Below are positions 17,583 through 25,644 of a DNA stretch of 64,000 nt, in pieces. A program made the position numbers and the translations under genes. Below the pieces are notes generated by a model. That model worked only from the letters and a program-made list of their open reading frames with translations, was not told the DNA's origin and did not search any database. This DNA comes from Acinetobacter sp. NIPH 2100 (GTDB lineage Bacteria; Pseudomonadota; Gammaproteobacteria; Pseudomonadales; Moraxellaceae). The DNA is taken from NCBI RefSeq assembly GCF_000369805.1, contig NZ_KB850224.1, forward strand, positions 1,978,262-2,042,261, given 5' to 3'. Every line of letters starts with the position of its first letter. Position 1 is the stretch's first letter.

Positions 17583-17721
17583 TATTGTTTCCTTTTATTG
17601 AGCAGTATCAACATTCATTTAAGATGTGATTGATATGCTGTATTGATGAAAATAAAGGGAATGATGCGGTCAATAGATGAGCGCTTCTATCTAATGCTGC
17701 ATATTTACCTTTATGAAAGAC

Positions 17722-17752
17722 ACTGTAGTCCTTCCAATAATTGCAAGGTCAA
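17722..17752 (-). promoter_or_regulatory. CueR-type promoter of the DUF305 gene
   Basis: On the minus strand: -35 TTGACC (17747-17752), 19-bp spacer, -10 TACAGT (17722-17727). The dyad ACCTTGC-AATTATT-GGAAGGA (17729-17749) has the same centre as the chaperone promoter. Confidence 0.8.
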
Positions 17753-17810
17753 GCAATCAATTTATTAAAATTTTGAGTGATAAAAAAACACAGTTTTATC
17801 GGCTCTAAAT

Positions 17811-17841
17811 AAAAAAAGTGCATGATCAACATGCACTTTTT
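17811..17841. terminator. Terminator downstream of osmC-ycaO
   Basis: GTGCATG-ATCAA-CATGCAC flanked by A7 and T5: a 12-bp stem including the A/T pairs, 20 nt past the stop of the YcaO gene. It can work in both directions. Confidence 0.85.
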
Positions 17842-17861
17842 AAATGAATATTTAACGTGTT

Positions 17862-20066
17862 TTAGACATTTAAGCCGACGGCTTTCGCACGCGCTTTATG
17901 CAATTTTTTATAGCTGTCGATTAAACGTAAATGACGATCAAGTCCTTCCAGTTGCATATTGGTTGGGGTTAAACCATAGAAACGAACGCTACCTTCAACC
18001 GAACCAACCACTGCATCCATACGTTCATTGCCAAACATACGACGGAAATTAATCTCGTAATCGTCCAGTTCCATTTCATCATCGAGCAAAACTTCAAGCA
18101 CGACATTCATACATTGATAGAACAAACCACGTTCTACTGTGTTGGTGTTGTATTGCAAGAAGGTTTCAACCAGCTCTTTGGCTTCTTCAAACTGTTGCAA
18201 TGCAACATAGATCAATAGCTTCAATTCGAGCAAGGTTAACTGACCCCACACAGTATTGTCATCAAACTCAATACCAATCAATGTCGTGATTTCAGTGTAA
18301 TCGTCCAGTTCACATTCTTCTAAACGCTCGACCAATGCCTCCAACTGTTCTTCATCTAAACGGTGTAGATTGAGAATATCTTCACGGAATAACAAGGCTT
18401 TATTGGTGTTGTCCCAAATCAGGTCTTCAACCAGATAAATTTCAGAATAATCAGGTACCAAGATGCGGCATGCCGTTGCACCTAAGTGTTCATACACCGC
18501 CATGTAGACTTCTTTGCCCATTTCTTCAAGGATGCCAAACAACTCAGCCGCTTCTTCAGCATTGGAGTTTTCACCATCATTGGTGAAGTCCCATTCTACA
18601 AAGTCATAATCAGATTTAGCACTAAAGAAACGCCAAGAGACCAAACCACTTGAATCAATGAAGTGCTCAACAAAGTTGTTTGGTTCGGTCACCGCATTGC
18701 TCTGGAAAGTCGGTTGCGGTAAGTCATTTAAACCTTCGAAACTACGGCCTTGCAATAATTCAGTCAAACTACGTTCTAAAGCGACTTCAAAACTTGGGTG
18801 CGCGCCAAATGAGGCAAAGACACCGCCTGTACGTGGGTTCATTAGCGTCACACACATTACAGGGAATTGACCACCCAATGAAGCATCTTTCACAAGCACG
18901 GGAAAGCCTTGTTCCTCTAAACCTTGGATACCTGCCACGATACTTGGGTATTTTGCCAATACCTCTTGTGGTACGTCTGGCAAGGCAATTTCACCTTCTA
19001 AGATTTCACGCTTAACCGCGCGTTCAAAAATTTCAGATAAGCATTGAACCTGAGCTTCAACCAAGGTATTCCCTGCGCTCATGCCATTACTGAGATATAA
19101 ATTCTCAATCAAATTCGATGGGAAATAGACTGTTTCATCATCTGATTGACGTACGAATGGTAATGAACAGATACCACGTTCAGTATTGCCTGAGTTGGTG
19201 TCGTATAGATGTGTGCCCAGTAATTCATCATCAGGGTTATAAATTTCTAAACAGTATTCATCCAAAATTTCTTTTGGTAATTCACCATTTGGACCCGGCT
19301 TAAACCATTTTTCATCCGGATAATGCACAAATTCTGCATTGGCAATTTCCTCACCCCAGAACTGGTCGTTATAGAAGAAATTACAGTTTAAACGTTCAAT
19401 GAATTCACCTAAAGCTGATGCCAACGCACTTTCTTTCGTTGAGCCTTTACCATTGGTAAAACACATTGGAGACTGCGCATCACGGATGTGTAAGGACCAT
19501 ACATTTGGTACGATATTACGCCATGACGCAATTTCAATCTTCATGCCTAAACCAGCCAAAATCTCTGACATATTGGCAATGGTTTGTTCTAGCGGCAGGT
19601 CTTTGCCCAAAATATAAGTATTGTTTTCTGTAGTCAGGCTTGGCATGAGCAACGCTTGTGCATCTGCATCAATACTTTCCACTTCTTCGATGATAAATTC
19701 AGGACCCGTCTGAATCACTTTTTTTACCGTACAGCGATCAATCGAACGTAAAATCCCTTGACGATCTTTTTCAGAAATATCTGCTGGAAGTTCAACCTGA
19801 ATTTTAAAAATCTGTTTATAGCGGTTTTCAGGATCGACAATATTGTTTTGTGATAAACGGATATTGTCGGTTGGAATGTCACGCGCAGCACAATACACTT
19901 TGACAAAGTAAGCAGCACACAATGCAGATGAAGCAAGGAAATAGTCGAATGGGCCAGGTGCAGAACCATCGCCTTTATAGCGAATGGGCTGATCGGCGAT
20001 TACCGTAAAATCATCAAACTTCGCTTCTTGTCGAAGATTGTCGAGATAATTAACCTTGATTTCCAT
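17862..20066 (-). CDS. OsmC domain fused to YcaO domain
   Basis: A 734-residue fusion. Residues 1-140 are an OsmC/Ohr-like domain with the two reactive-type cysteines C50 (SSALCAAYF) and C112 (IDRCTVKKVI). Residues about 160-560 form a YcaO domain (SPMCFTNGKGSTKESALASALGEFIERL, LSNGMSAGNTLVEAQVQCLSEIFERAVKREI), an ATP-dependent cyclodehydratase fold. The C-terminal 170 residues are acidic and helical, as in E. coli YcaO, which supports RimO-dependent beta-methylthiolation of ribosomal protein S12. No RiPP precursor is next to it, so a housekeeping YcaO role is likelier. The thiol-peroxidase-like domain is of unknown purpose. A terminator follows and the gene is monocistronic. Confidence 0.88.
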   Translation of the reverse strand: MEIKVNYLDNLRQEAKFDDFTVIADQPIRYKGDGSAPGPFDYFLASSALCAAYFVKVYCAARDIPTDNIRLSQNNIVDPENRYKQIFKIQVELPADISEKDRQGILRSIDRCTVKKVIQTGPEFIIEEVESIDADAQALLMPSLTTENNTYILGKDLPLEQTIANMSEILAGLGMKIEIASWRNIVPNVWSLHIRDAQSPMCFTNGKGSTKESALASALGEFIERLNCNFFYNDQFWGEEIANAEFVHYPDEKWFKPGPNGELPKEILDEYCLEIYNPDDELLGTHLYDTNSGNTERGICSLPFVRQSDDETVYFPSNLIENLYLSNGMSAGNTLVEAQVQCLSEIFERAVKREILEGEIALPDVPQEVLAKYPSIVAGIQGLEEQGFPVLVKDASLGGQFPVMCVTLMNPRTGGVFASFGAHPSFEVALERSLTELLQGRSFEGLNDLPQPTFQSNAVTEPNNFVEHFIDSSGLVSWRFFSAKSDYDFVEWDFTNDGENSNAEEAAELFGILEEMGKEVYMAVYEHLGATACRILVPDYSEIYLVEDLIWDNTNKALLFREDILNLHRLDEEQLEALVERLEECELDDYTEITTLIGIEFDDNTVWGQLTLLELKLLIYVALQQFEEAKELVETFLQYNTNTVERGLFYQCMNVVLEVLLDDEMELDDYEINFRRMFGNERMDAVVGSVEGSVRFYGLTPTNMQLEGLDRHLRLIDSYKKLHKARAKAVGLNV

Positions 20067-20311
20067 GCGAGCACCTAAATATTCTTATGTGTTGCAAGCA
20101 CATAAGATTGAAAATATTGATATAAGCCAAATCGTAGATAAGAGATTGCTTAAAAAAGTGTGGCTAAGGTCATCTTGTCGCTTGATCTAACGCTGACCCT
20201 AGTAATAATGGACGCTATTATAGAAGTATTTTGTGTAATTGATAACTTTTGTCTGTTTTTCTAGCCTTTTTATGAGCAATCAGCTGAATTGTTGATGATT
20301 TAACCTGATAT

Positions 20312-21184
20312 TTACAGCTGTGTTGCAATCTCGATAAATGCTTTTGCAATTGGTGTCATTTGCTGCTTGTTTTTCACAGCCAAACCAATTGAGCGTTTGA
20401 TATTTGGTGATAATGGTCGTTTTATGATATTGGGATACAGTTGCAGAATGTTCTGATCAAGGGATAAATCAGCCACAATAGATACCGCTGCATGGCTATT
20501 TACCATATTTAAAATCGACAGGATTTGAGAGAGATGGTACTTCACTTGAGGTGTCAGTTGAGCTGCACGAAACAATTCCAGCACATGATTTTGACTGCCA
20601 GCACTGGTCAAAATGAAAGGATAATCCATCAATTCTTCCAGTTTGACCGCAGCTTGTTGGGCAATCGGTAAATGCTTTGATATCAAAGCCACAAAGATAT
20701 CTTCCAATACAGCAAAAGTATCAAAGCGAGTCTCAGGTAAAACCACAAAACCAAGGTCAACTTTGCGCTCATCTATCCATTGCAACACGTCTTTATCTGT
20801 TCCCTCAAAAATCAATACGTCGACCTGAGGATATTTCCGACTGAAATTTTCTAAAATCAATGGAAGCAGTACATTAGAAGAAGATGCGCCAAAGGAGCCG
20901 ATACGCAAACTCCCTGTTTTAAAACCTTTCAGGTCCATGACTTGTTGATGAATGATGGTTGAAACATTCAGCATTTCATTCACATAAGGCAGTAAACCTT
21001 GCCCTGCTGCGGTGAGTTCCACTTCATTGTTATTGCGATAAAACAGCTGAGTTTCCCATTTCTTTTCCAAGGATTTAAGTGCATGTGAAATTGCGGACTG
21101 TGAAATATTCAGTTGCTGTGCCGTTAGGGTAAAGTTTTTTAATTCTGCCAATTTTGAAAAGATTCCGAGTTGAGTCAGCGTCAT
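20312..21184 (-). CDS. LysR-family regulator
   Basis: A 290-residue LysR-type regulator with an N-terminal HTH (FSKLAELKNFTLTAQQLNISQSAISHALKSLEKKW) and a periplasmic-binding-like effector domain from about residue 90. It is divergent from an EamA-type exporter and is probably its regulator. The effector is unknown. Confidence 0.87.
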   Translation of the reverse strand: MTLTQLGIFSKLAELKNFTLTAQQLNISQSAISHALKSLEKKWETQLFYRNNNEVELTAAGQGLLPYVNEMLNVSTIIHQQVMDLKGFKTGSLRIGSFGASSSNVLLPLILENFSRKYPQVDVLIFEGTDKDVLQWIDERKVDLGFVVLPETRFDTFAVLEDIFVALISKHLPIAQQAAVKLEELMDYPFILTSAGSQNHVLELFRAAQLTPQVKYHLSQILSILNMVNSHAAVSIVADLSLDQNILQLYPNIIKRPLSPNIKRSIGLAVKNKQQMTPIAKAFIEIATQL

Positions 21185-21274
21185 GATGGAGCATTCATGA
21201 GTAAAAGCTCATTTTACTATAAAGATAAATTAGTTTTACGATTTGATTTAATTCTGTGTCGATTAAAAAACCTC

Positions 21275-22168
21275 ATGCGTCATTTCGCAATTTCTCTGCC
21301 AAGTTGTACTGTTTATTTTAAATTGATCTGTGTAGCTTTGATGTGGGGTGGCACCTTTATTGCTGGACGTGTTCTTGTTGCAGAAGTTTCTCCAGCCTTG
21401 TCTGCACTGTTACGCTTCACAATTGCTGCCATCTTGCTGCTTATTTTAATGATCAAAGCAACAGGCTGTTTTCCCCGTCTTTCCACTCAACAGCATATCT
21501 ATGCAATTATGATGGGCTTAACTGGAGTATGCGCTTATAACCTGTTTTTCTTTGCTGCGCTTTCTCGAATTGAGGCAGGTAGAACGGCTTTATTTGTTAG
21601 TTTGTCACCTATTCTGACTGTGTTGATCTTGCGAATTTTCTTTCACGAAAGATTAAGGGAAATCAACTATCTTGGTGTCTGCATTGCCCTAGTTGGAACA
21701 CTGCTGGTGGTGACTCGGGGTGAAGTATTTAATGCTTTACAACCGTCTTTTGGGCTTGGTGAAATGATGATGTGTGGGGCGGTATTCAGTTGGGTGATTT
21801 ATACCTTGTGCTTGAAACAAGCGAATACATCAGCTTTGACTATGACCACATACGCCGTCCTTTGGGGGACCGCATTTCTTTTCATCAGTTCAATGCCTGA
21901 GTTAAGTTATAAAACGCTTATCAATATCTCATTGAACAGTTGGCTAGCTGTTCTTTATTTGGGTGCATTGGGTACCGTATTGGCCTTCGTCTGGTATGCA
22001 CAAGCCATTCATGCCATTGGAGCATCCAAAACCATTATTTTTACCAATCTTGTTCCGATCTTTGCTGTATTACTGGCCTTTTTTATACTAAAAGAACCGA
22101 TTACTGGATCAATGGCTGTGGGTGCAGTCCTCAGTTTCGTCGGTATCTTATTGGTGAATAAATATTAA
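21275..22168 (+). CDS. EamA/DMT-family transporter
   Basis: A membrane protein of about 297 residues with ten predicted segments in two EamA repeats (LICVALMWGGTFIAGRVL, ALSALLRFTIAAILL, ... FTNLVPIFAVLLAFFILKEPIT). DMT proteins of this type export amino acids or small metabolites. The start at 21275 gives the usual family length; in-frame starts at 21197 (behind a GGAG) and 21170 would add 26-35 residues and leave almost no room for a promoter beside lysR. It is divergent from the LysR regulator. Confidence 0.82.
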   Translation: MRHFAISLPSCTVYFKLICVALMWGGTFIAGRVLVAEVSPALSALLRFTIAAILLLILMIKATGCFPRLSTQQHIYAIMMGLTGVCAYNLFFFAALSRIEAGRTALFVSLSPILTVLILRIFFHERLREINYLGVCIALVGTLLVVTRGEVFNALQPSFGLGEMMMCGAVFSWVIYTLCLKQANTSALTMTTYAVLWGTAFLFISSMPELSYKTLINISLNSWLAVLYLGALGTVLAFVWYAQAIHAIGASKTIIFTNLVPIFAVLLAFFILKEPITGSMAVGAVLSFVGILLVNKY

Positions 22169-22198
22169 AAACAAAGTGATAGCGATCATCTTTAAAAA

Positions 22199-22218
22199 AC
22201 TTAGCTTTTTAGCTAAGT
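22199..22218. promoter_or_regulatory. ArsR operator copy 1, also eamA terminator-like hairpin
   Basis: ACTTAGC-N6-GCTAAGT, within a 9-bp stem followed by TTTTTG. It lies just upstream of the -35 of the arsR promoter and repeats the half-sites of the dyad at 22251-22270. Confidence 0.7.
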
Positions 22219-22223
22219 TTTTG

Positions 22224-22253
22224 TTGACATCAGATCAATAAACACACAATACT
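22224..22253 (+). promoter_or_regulatory. Promoter of the arsR-AHSA1 operon
   Basis: -35 TTGACA (22224-22229), 18-bp spacer, -10 AATACT (22248-22253). Transcription would begin at or a base or so before the ATG at 22261. No ribosome binding site is present, so the mRNA is probably leaderless. Confidence 0.6.
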
Positions 22254-22270
22254 TAGCTCTATGGCTAAGT
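22251..22270. promoter_or_regulatory. ArsR operator copy 2 over the start codon
   Basis: ACTTAGC-N6-GCTAAGT with exactly the same half-sites and spacing as copy 1, 52 bp centre to centre. It spans the -10 region and the ATG of arsR. Confidence 0.7.
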
Positions 22271-22620
22271 ATGATTCTAAACTCGATTTATTGTTCAGTG
22301 CTCTCAGTGATCCAACGCGCAGAGAAATACTGACTCGGCTGTCCTTCGGAGCAGCTTCAATTACTGAACTGGCTGAACAACATGATATGGCCCTGCCTTC
22401 TTTTCTAAAACATCTGAATAAACTAGAACAAGCAGGACTCATTCATTCTGAAAAAAATGGAAGAATCAGAACTTGTGCTCTGGCCCCTGATGCATTTACG
22501 CCTATGCAAAATTGGTTAAGTGAGCAACGGGCCATCTGGGAACAAAGACTTAATCAATTTGATCGTTACGCACTCGAATTAAAAAGGAAAAGAGAAAATG
22601 AAACTGGATCCAAAAACTGA
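22261..22620 (+). CDS. ArsR-family repressor paired with an AHSA1 protein
   Basis: A 119-residue winged-HTH protein (LFSALSDPTRREILTRLSFGAASITELAEQHDMALPSFLKHLNKLEQAGLI). It lacks the metal-binding ELCVCDL motif, so it is of the non-metal ArsR group that pairs with AHSA1/SRPBCC proteins. The start codon lies inside the downstream operator copy, with no Shine-Dalgarno sequence. It overlaps the next gene by 23 nt. Autorepression through the two ACTTAGC dyads is strongly suggested. Confidence 0.87.
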   Translation: MAKYDSKLDLLFSALSDPTRREILTRLSFGAASITELAEQHDMALPSFLKHLNKLEQAGLIHSEKNGRIRTCALAPDAFTPMQNWLSEQRAIWEQRLNQFDRYALELKRKRENETGSKN

Positions 22621-23071
22621 TTTAAAACTAGAAAGAGTGATTGATGTACCACGTAAGCTGGTCTGGGAATGTTGGACCACACCAGAACATATCAAACACT
22701 TCTTTATTCCTCGACCTCACTCCATCAAGGCCTGTGAAATTGATTTAAAAGTCGGTGGAAAATTCAATACGGTCTTTGATGTCGATGGCAATGAAATCAA
22801 TAATCAAGGTGTTTTCTTAGAAGTGGTTGAAGGAGAAAAACTGGTTTTTACTGATACCTACACAGAGGATTGGAAACCGGCTGAAAATCCATTTATGACT
22901 GCAATTCTATTGCTTGAAGATGCAGGTGAAGGCGCAACTAAATATACTGCGATTGCGAGACATCATACTGCGGAAACTCGTCAACAGCATGAAGATATGG
23001 GCTTTTTTGAAGGTTGGGGTACGGTAGTTGATCAACTGGTCGAATATGCAAACAGCTTAAAAGCTAAATAA
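22598..23071 (+). CDS. AHSA1/SRPBCC-domain protein
   Basis: A 157-residue SRPBCC (activator of Hsp90 ATPase 1-like) protein: VIDVPRKLVWECWTTPEHIKHFF at the start, then VGGKFNTVFD and VFTDTYTEDWKP. The fold has a hydrophobic ligand cavity. It overlaps the ArsR gene, a very common pair in which both respond to the same unknown small molecule or stress. The C-terminal helix EGWGTVVDQLVEYA is typical. Confidence 0.87.
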   Translation: MKLDPKTDLKLERVIDVPRKLVWECWTTPEHIKHFFIPRPHSIKACEIDLKVGGKFNTVFDVDGNEINNQGVFLEVVEGEKLVFTDTYTEDWKPAENPFMTAILLLEDAGEGATKYTAIARHHTAETRQQHEDMGFFEGWGTVVDQLVEYANSLKAK

Positions 23072-23090
23072 TTCCCCCTATCTACTCGAT

Positions 23091-23130
23091 AAATGCCTCA
23101 AAGTTGACTTTCCAATACTTTGAGGCATTT
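23091..23130. terminator. Bidirectional terminator
   Basis: A perfect 14-bp stem (23091-23104 with 23117-23130) with flanking A and T residues, between the convergent AHSA1 and GNAT genes. Confidence 0.8.
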
Positions 23131-23143
23131 CTTAGAGATCAAA

Positions 23144-24310
23144 TCAAATCCGACCAACTTCCAAATATGGAATTAAATTCTGATCGAAGTTCGGACGTGG
23201 ATCTCCTGCAAAGCTAATAAATCCATGCATTCCCGTTAATCGTTCACCTTTATAAAACTGATTCAACTGATAACGTGGATCTTGATGAGATAGGGTAAAA
23301 CTGATGATACCAACCCCTCTTTGCTTTGAGAGTTGATAGGCATTTTCAAGCATCAGATGATGCAGTGCCAAATGTTTTGGGTGGCATAACAAGGTGTGTA
23401 ATACATGATATTTCAGCGAATCACCGAGCTTAGGCAAAGGCATCGCTTTGGTAATTTTGGTCAATAAATTATAAACGGGACGAAATACACCAATCACGGG
23501 ACTGTAATGTAAAATTTTGGTTTGTTTTAGGCTATGTTGATCCCATAACCCAAACATCCCAACAAGTTTTCCATCTTGAAAATAAAGCTGAAAGTCAGAA
23601 AGCTGTAGCCCTGTAAAATAGTGATGTGCTGCGTGTAATTCTGCAAAATCATAAGCTGGAATAAAATTATAATGCTGCGCCATTGCTGCAATAAAGCGAT
23701 TCATTGCAGCAATATGCTCAGGCCGTGCAACGCAGGACTTAATCTCACGCATCTCTGTTTGAACTTGATTATTTAGATTTAAAAAAGCCTTAATTTTTCT
23801 TTTGGTCCCCAAATGCGTCAAGGTTAAAGTTTCAATCAGACCTTCATCGTAATAATCAGGAATTCCTGTTTTACCAGTTTGTATGGCTGCTCGTGCTGCA
23901 TAATTATCATTAAAAATAATCATCTGGCTGAAATTGGGTTCATGCAGCGTTTGTTTGACATGTGCACCTAAAACTTTGACCAGTGATTTACCTCGATAGT
24001 TTGGATCAACACGCAAATCACTGGCATATCGCACATTCTGTACAGTTTTATCGACATAACATGGACGATGTCCGTTGCTATAACACGCAACATTCTTTTG
24101 ATTTTCAGTGTCTTCAATCACCACATGCAGTTTGTGCCGATACAGAATATCTGACGCTTTAAAATAACTGGGTTCACGCTGAAAGCTGATCTGCACACCC
24201 TTGGTGGTCATCGGCACGGCAATCAGTTCACGCAAAGCTTGATCATCTGCCAATGTTGCTTCTCGTGTAATTAGCGGATTTGCCTCAGCATGTGGTGGAT
24301 TTGTTTTCAT
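23144..24310 (-). CDS. GNAT-family acetyltransferase-like protein, last gene of GH3 operon
   Basis: A 388-residue protein with a GNAT core in the N-terminal half (ITREATLADDQALRELI; ASDLRVDPNYRGKSLVKVLGAHV as motif A). The second half has weak GNAT-like character (YHVLHTLLCHPKHLALHHLMLENAYQLSKQRGVGI). It may transfer an acyl group to a small molecule made by the operon. It is joined to the tolC gene by a TAATG overlap of one base and is the last gene of the operon. Confidence 0.65.
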   Translation of the reverse strand: MKTNPPHAEANPLITREATLADDQALRELIAVPMTTKGVQISFQREPSYFKASDILYRHKLHVVIEDTENQKNVACYSNGHRPCYVDKTVQNVRYASDLRVDPNYRGKSLVKVLGAHVKQTLHEPNFSQMIIFNDNYAARAAIQTGKTGIPDYYDEGLIETLTLTHLGTKRKIKAFLNLNNQVQTEMREIKSCVARPEHIAAMNRFIAAMAQHYNFIPAYDFAELHAAHHYFTGLQLSDFQLYFQDGKLVGMFGLWDQHSLKQTKILHYSPVIGVFRPVYNLLTKITKAMPLPKLGDSLKYHVLHTLLCHPKHLALHHLMLENAYQLSKQRGVGIISFTLSHQDPRYQLNQFYKGERLTGMHGFISFAGDPRPNFDQNLIPYLEVGRI

Positions 24311-25644
24311 TAATTATTCACCTGTTCAATATTTTGTGTGGACACCAGATCGTTTAAGTGCCCCATTTGATCTAAGAGCTGATAAACAAAAACGATTTCG
24401 TCTTGCTCATTGACCGTTTTCTGAGTTTGTACATCCAATAGCTTTTGTTCAGTATTCAACAAATCAAAAGTTGTTTTGGTCCCCAATTCAAATTCTTTGC
24501 GGGTATAAACAAAAGCAATTGACGCTGCATCAATCGCATTCTGTAATGCGTCTTTGTTTTGGCGAATGGTTTGTAACTGCGCATACGTGGTACGTGCGCG
24601 CTGATTCAAATCAAGCTCAAGGCTCCGAATCTTTTGATTAGCTAAATCAACATCTGCCTGTGCTTTTCGGATATTGGCGCGGTTTAAACCATCGTCATAC
24701 AACGGTACGTTCAGTTGCACCCCCACCATGTAATTATTACTTTCCGAGCCAATATAACTGGCTTCATGTTGCTTGCCCGCACGGCTGGTCAACATGACTG
24801 TGGGCCAAAGTTCTCGCTTGGTTAAAGCGTATTGTTTCTCAGAGGCTTGTTTCTCATATTTGGCACGCAGTAATGCCGGATGATTCTTAGTTTTGGCCAA
24901 GATCTCATCCAGATTGCTGGAAATCTCTGGCAGACGATTAATTTTCACCAAGTTATCTGGTGTCGTGCCTGTAATTTGATAGAACTGCGCTTCACTCATA
25001 GTAAGATTGGATTGCGCCTGTGTAATATCAGCTTGCCCTTGAGCAACTTGAGCCAACACTTGCGCTAAGTCTGCGCGTGTGATCATACCGACATCAAAAC
25101 GTCGTTGTGATTCATACAACGAACGCTGTAAGTTAGACATGGTTTTCTTTCTGAGTTCTAAAATCGCTTTCTTCTTCAAAACGTCGGTATAGACCATGAC
25201 GGTATTCAAAATCGTTTCTGAACGTTGATCCGACAAGCCTTGCGAATATGCAGAAAGTTGATTTTTGGCAACATCAATCCCCAAGCGATGTCGCCCTGAT
25301 GTGTAGATAGGGTAATCCATTTGTAATTGCAAACTACGACCTTTTCGGTTTCCTTCCGTTGGAAACATGACATTGGTGGGAGTTTCGACTCTTTCATAAT
25401 CGAGTTGTCCAACCAAGTTTACTTTCAGGCCATCACGTTGTTTTGCCTGTTCAAGCATTGCCGTGGATTGATTCACACTTAAACGGCTCACCTCCAATTG
25501 ACTTTCATGCCTTAAACTTGCTGACAAAGCCTCATCTAAAGTCATGGCACTAACAGTATTCGAAACCAATAACATTGCCATACATACTGCAATATGTGAG
25601 GACTTAAAAACTCGATCGTTAAATTGCATCAGCCCTTTCTTCAT
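24310..25644 (-). CDS. TolC-family outer membrane efflux protein
   Basis: A 444-residue outer membrane factor. It has a signal peptide (MAMLLVSNTVSA), then MTLDEALSASLRHESQL and the two long helical TolC repeats (NQRARTTYAQLQTIRQNKDALQ; EFELGTKTTFDLLNTEQKLLDVQTQK). It forms the outer-membrane channel of a tripartite pump, probably with the EmrA/EmrB pair at the head of the operon. It overlaps the GH3 gene by 4 nt. Confidence 0.88.
   Translation of the reverse strand: MKKGLMQFNDRVFKSSHIAVCMAMLLVSNTVSAMTLDEALSASLRHESQLEVSRLSVNQSTAMLEQAKQRDGLKVNLVGQLDYERVETPTNVMFPTEGNRKGRSLQLQMDYPIYTSGRHRLGIDVAKNQLSAYSQGLSDQRSETILNTVMVYTDVLKKKAILELRKKTMSNLQRSLYESQRRFDVGMITRADLAQVLAQVAQGQADITQAQSNLTMSEAQFYQITGTTPDNLVKINRLPEISSNLDEILAKTKNHPALLRAKYEKQASEKQYALTKRELWPTVMLTSRAGKQHEASYIGSESNNYMVGVQLNVPLYDDGLNRANIRKAQADVDLANQKIRSLELDLNQRARTTYAQLQTIRQNKDALQNAIDAASIAFVYTRKEFELGTKTTFDLLNTEQKLLDVQTQKTVNEQDEIVFVYQLLDQMGHLNDLVSTQNIEQVNN

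Noticed and set aside
17862..20066. YcaO as a RiPP cyclodehydratase of a second peptide cluster
   Set aside because: No precursor-like small gene, dehydrogenase or transporter lies beside it; it is monocistronic and has the E. coli-YcaO-type C-terminal extension.
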